DNA from: Xanthobacteraceae bacterium
GTDB taxonomy: Bacteria > Pseudomonadota > Alphaproteobacteria > Rhizobiales > Xanthobacteraceae
NCBI GenBank assembly: GCA_030044035.1
Contig: JASHWN010000050.1
Coordinates: 1 to 7,415 of the forward strand
Reading direction: 5' to 3'
DNA length: 7,415 nucleotides
Translations under genes and position numbers: made by a program
Shown here: positions 6,386-7,415 of the stretch, piece after piece
Layout: each line of letters starts with the position of its first letter
How positions within the stretch are numbered: the first letter of the stretch is position 1
The notes under the pieces: model-generated
Told to the model about the DNA's origin: nothing
The model's input: the letters and a program-made list of their open reading frames with translations, nothing else
Databases searched by the model: none

Positions 6386-7156
6386 ATGCCGAAAACGCCC
6401 GACTATTTCGCCGGCAAGACTATCATCATCACCGGCGCCGCGAGCGGCATCGGCCGCGCCACCGCGCGGATTTTCGCCCGCGAAGGCGCCAACGTGGTGT
6501 GCGCCGACATCAACGAAGCCGGCGCACAGGCAACCGCGAGCGAGGTCAACGGCAAGGGCAGCCAGGCCTTGGCGCTTGCCGTCGATGTCACCTCGCGCCA
6601 GGCGGTCAACGCCATGGTCGAACGCGCGCTTGCCGCGTTCGGCAGCTTGCAGTTTTTGTTCAACTCGGCGGGCGCCGCCATCCGCCGCGCCAAATTTCTG
6701 GAGATCGACGACGCGCTTCTGGAAAAGACTTTCGCGCTCAACGTCAACGGCACGCTCTACGCCATGCAGGCGGTGCTGCCGCACATGCTGGCGCAAAAGC
6801 ACGGCGTTATCGTCAACATGGCGAGCATGGCGCATCGCCGCGGCGGCCCCGGCTCGTCGGTCCACTACGCCGCTGCCAAGGGCGCGGTGGTGTCGATGAC
6901 CATGGGCGTGGCGCGCGAATACGCCACGTCGGGTATTCGCGCGCTGTCGATCTCGCCGGGCCCGATCCAGACGCCGTTCCAGGCAGCCGCGCAGTCCTCG
7001 CCCGAACTGATCAAGCGCTTTCTCGACGACATACCGATGGGCCGCTTCGGCGAGCCGGAGGAAATCGGCGAGCTGGTGCTCTTTATGTGCTCCGACGCCT
7101 GCCCGTTCATGACCGCCGACACGGTCTACGTGAACGGTGGCGGCGGCTGGCGGTAA
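6386..7156 (+). CDS. Short-chain dehydrogenase/reductase (SDR), classical, NAD-type
   Basis: A 256-residue classical SDR oxidoreductase with a Rossmann fold; such enzymes are cytosolic, usually tetrameric, and interconvert alcohols and ketones with NAD(H) or NADP(H). Visible motifs are the cofactor-binding TGAASGIG (residues 16-23), Asp41 after the second strand (favours NAD(H)), DV at 67-68 (adenine contact), NSAG at 93-96 (variant of NNAG), and the catalytic set Asn119, Ser147, Tyr161 and Lys165 (YAAAK). PGPIQTPF follows, and the C-terminus ends YVNGGGGWR, the usual SDR closing motif. It is complete and probably active. The substrate is unknown; similar proteins occur in fatty-acid, terpenoid and aromatic metabolism. 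ATG 6386 is preceded by GGGGGGAG at close spacing and gives normal family length. It is divergent from the MFS gene, so the two may be co-regulated. Confidence 0.96.
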   Translation: MPKTPDYFAGKTIIITGAASGIGRATARIFAREGANVVCADINEAGAQATASEVNGKGSQALALAVDVTSRQAVNAMVERALAAFGSLQFLFNSAGAAIRRAKFLEIDDALLEKTFALNVNGTLYAMQAVLPHMLAQKHGVIVNMASMAHRRGGPGSSVHYAAAKGAVVSMTMGVAREYATSGIRALSISPGPIQTPFQAAAQSSPELIKRFLDDIPMGRFGEPEEIGELVLFMCSDACPFMTADTVYVNGGGGWR

Positions 7157-7162
7157 AGGAAT

Positions 7163-7200
7163 GTAGGGTGGGTTAGCGCCGCAGGCGCGTAACCCACCAG
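7163..7200. repeat. Palindromic intergenic repeat after the SDR gene
   Basis: Outer arms GGTGGGTTA (7167-7175) and TAACCCACC (7190-7198), inner arms GCGCC and GGCGC, loop GCA and one bulged G. Together they make a 14-bp stem. The GTAGGGTGGGTTAGCG... form is one I recognise as a widespread palindromic repeat in proteobacterial intergenic regions; copy number here is not known. It begins 6 nt after the SDR stop and may also work as a transcription stop. Its right edge is where the permease-like remnant loses its family resemblance. Confidence 0.7.
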
Positions 7201-7287
7201 CTTGGCGCCGATGAATCCGGACGCCCACAACTGGACGAAAATGTCTGGTGCCGCGAATACGGCCAGATCTTCGAACGTGTGGGGCAT
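7198..7287 (-). pseudogene. N-terminal remnant of an EamA/DMT-family permease
   Basis: Reading leftward from ATG 7287, thirty codons give a protein start with FVQLWASGFIGAKL at its end. This closely resembles the first transmembrane helix of EamA (drug/metabolite transporter) permeases, where WSTGFIGAK-like motifs are followed by a Gly-Leu-Pro segment. Here the similarity stops at codon 30, exactly where the palindromic repeat begins, and the frame then runs through the repeat into the antisense of the SDR gene. A working permease needs about 280-300 residues, so this is a decayed or truncated fragment. There is no good ribosome binding site. The match rests on memory of the family, not on a search. 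Confidence 0.5.
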
Positions 7288-7415
7288 TTTTGGAGCTCGG
7301 CGAATAAAACATGGCGCTGAGCGAAACACTGGCAGGGCTTAATGGGAGTTTCCGGATTGCTCAAGGCCATCGGGAACGATAGCCAGAGGACGACTTGGCG
7401 CGTCACCATGCCTTT
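7288..7415. other. Unassigned sequence at the window end
   Basis: 128 nt upstream of the permease remnant on the minus strand. I see no gene, RNA or clear regulatory signal. It may be the old promoter region of the permease or the start of the next intergenic gap. Confidence 0.4.

Noticed and set aside
6209..7312. Long minus-strand open frame extending the MFS gene to a 782-residue protein
   Set aside because: The extra part lies opposite the well-supported SDR gene, is rich in Arg, Ala and His as GC-rich antisense frames are, and has no family resemblance. A good ribosome binding site and the MFS N-terminus fix the start at 6208.

Overview
The window is GC-rich throughout, and its gene content and protein style fit an alphaproteobacterium of the order Hyphomicrobiales (Rhizobiales), most likely near Bradyrhizobium, Rhodopseudomonas or a Xanthobacteraceae genus. 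The GroEL sequence is alphaproteobacterial in type and ends in Gly-Gly-Gly-Met-Asp-Phe. A Bug-type solute-binding protein and short palindromic intergenic repeats are also typical of this group. The genus is inferred from style, not from any search.

Layout, left to right. (1) 1-1207: the 3' two thirds of groEL on the plus strand, then a 12-bp hairpin, a short in-frame string that looks like a second GroEL tail, and a strong intrinsic terminator. (2) 1238-2230: an intergenic repeat copy, a DUF72 (YecE-like) gene and a hairpin just after its stop. (3) 2343-3042: a TetR-family regulator with a perfect 16-bp palindrome upstream, probably its own operator. (4) 3049-3864: a second copy of the intergenic repeat, then a six-helix HdeD/DUF308 membrane protein. 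(5) 3933-4957: a periplasmic Bug/TctC-type binding protein whose leader carries a hairpin. (6) 4964-6208, minus strand: a 12-helix MFS transporter resembling the fosmidomycin-resistance (Fsr) branch, converging on the Bug gene with only 6 bp between the two stop codons. (7) 6209-6385: a divergent promoter region. (8) 6386-7156, plus strand: a complete short-chain dehydrogenase/reductase. (9) 7157-7415: a palindromic repeat of a kind common in these genomes, abutting what looks like the first 30 codons of a decayed EamA/DMT permease on the minus strand.

The genes do not form one obvious pathway. The plausible functional links are local: TetR with its palindrome, and the divergent MFS and SDR genes sharing a control region. 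The Bug protein is an orphan here, with no tripartite permease genes beside it. GroEL, DUF72, TetR and HdeD look like ordinary chromosomal housekeeping or stress genes. I found no new multi-gene system. The most interesting signals are small: the second GroEL-like tail, the TetR palindrome, the paired 85-nt repeat, and the permease remnant ending exactly at a palindromic repeat.
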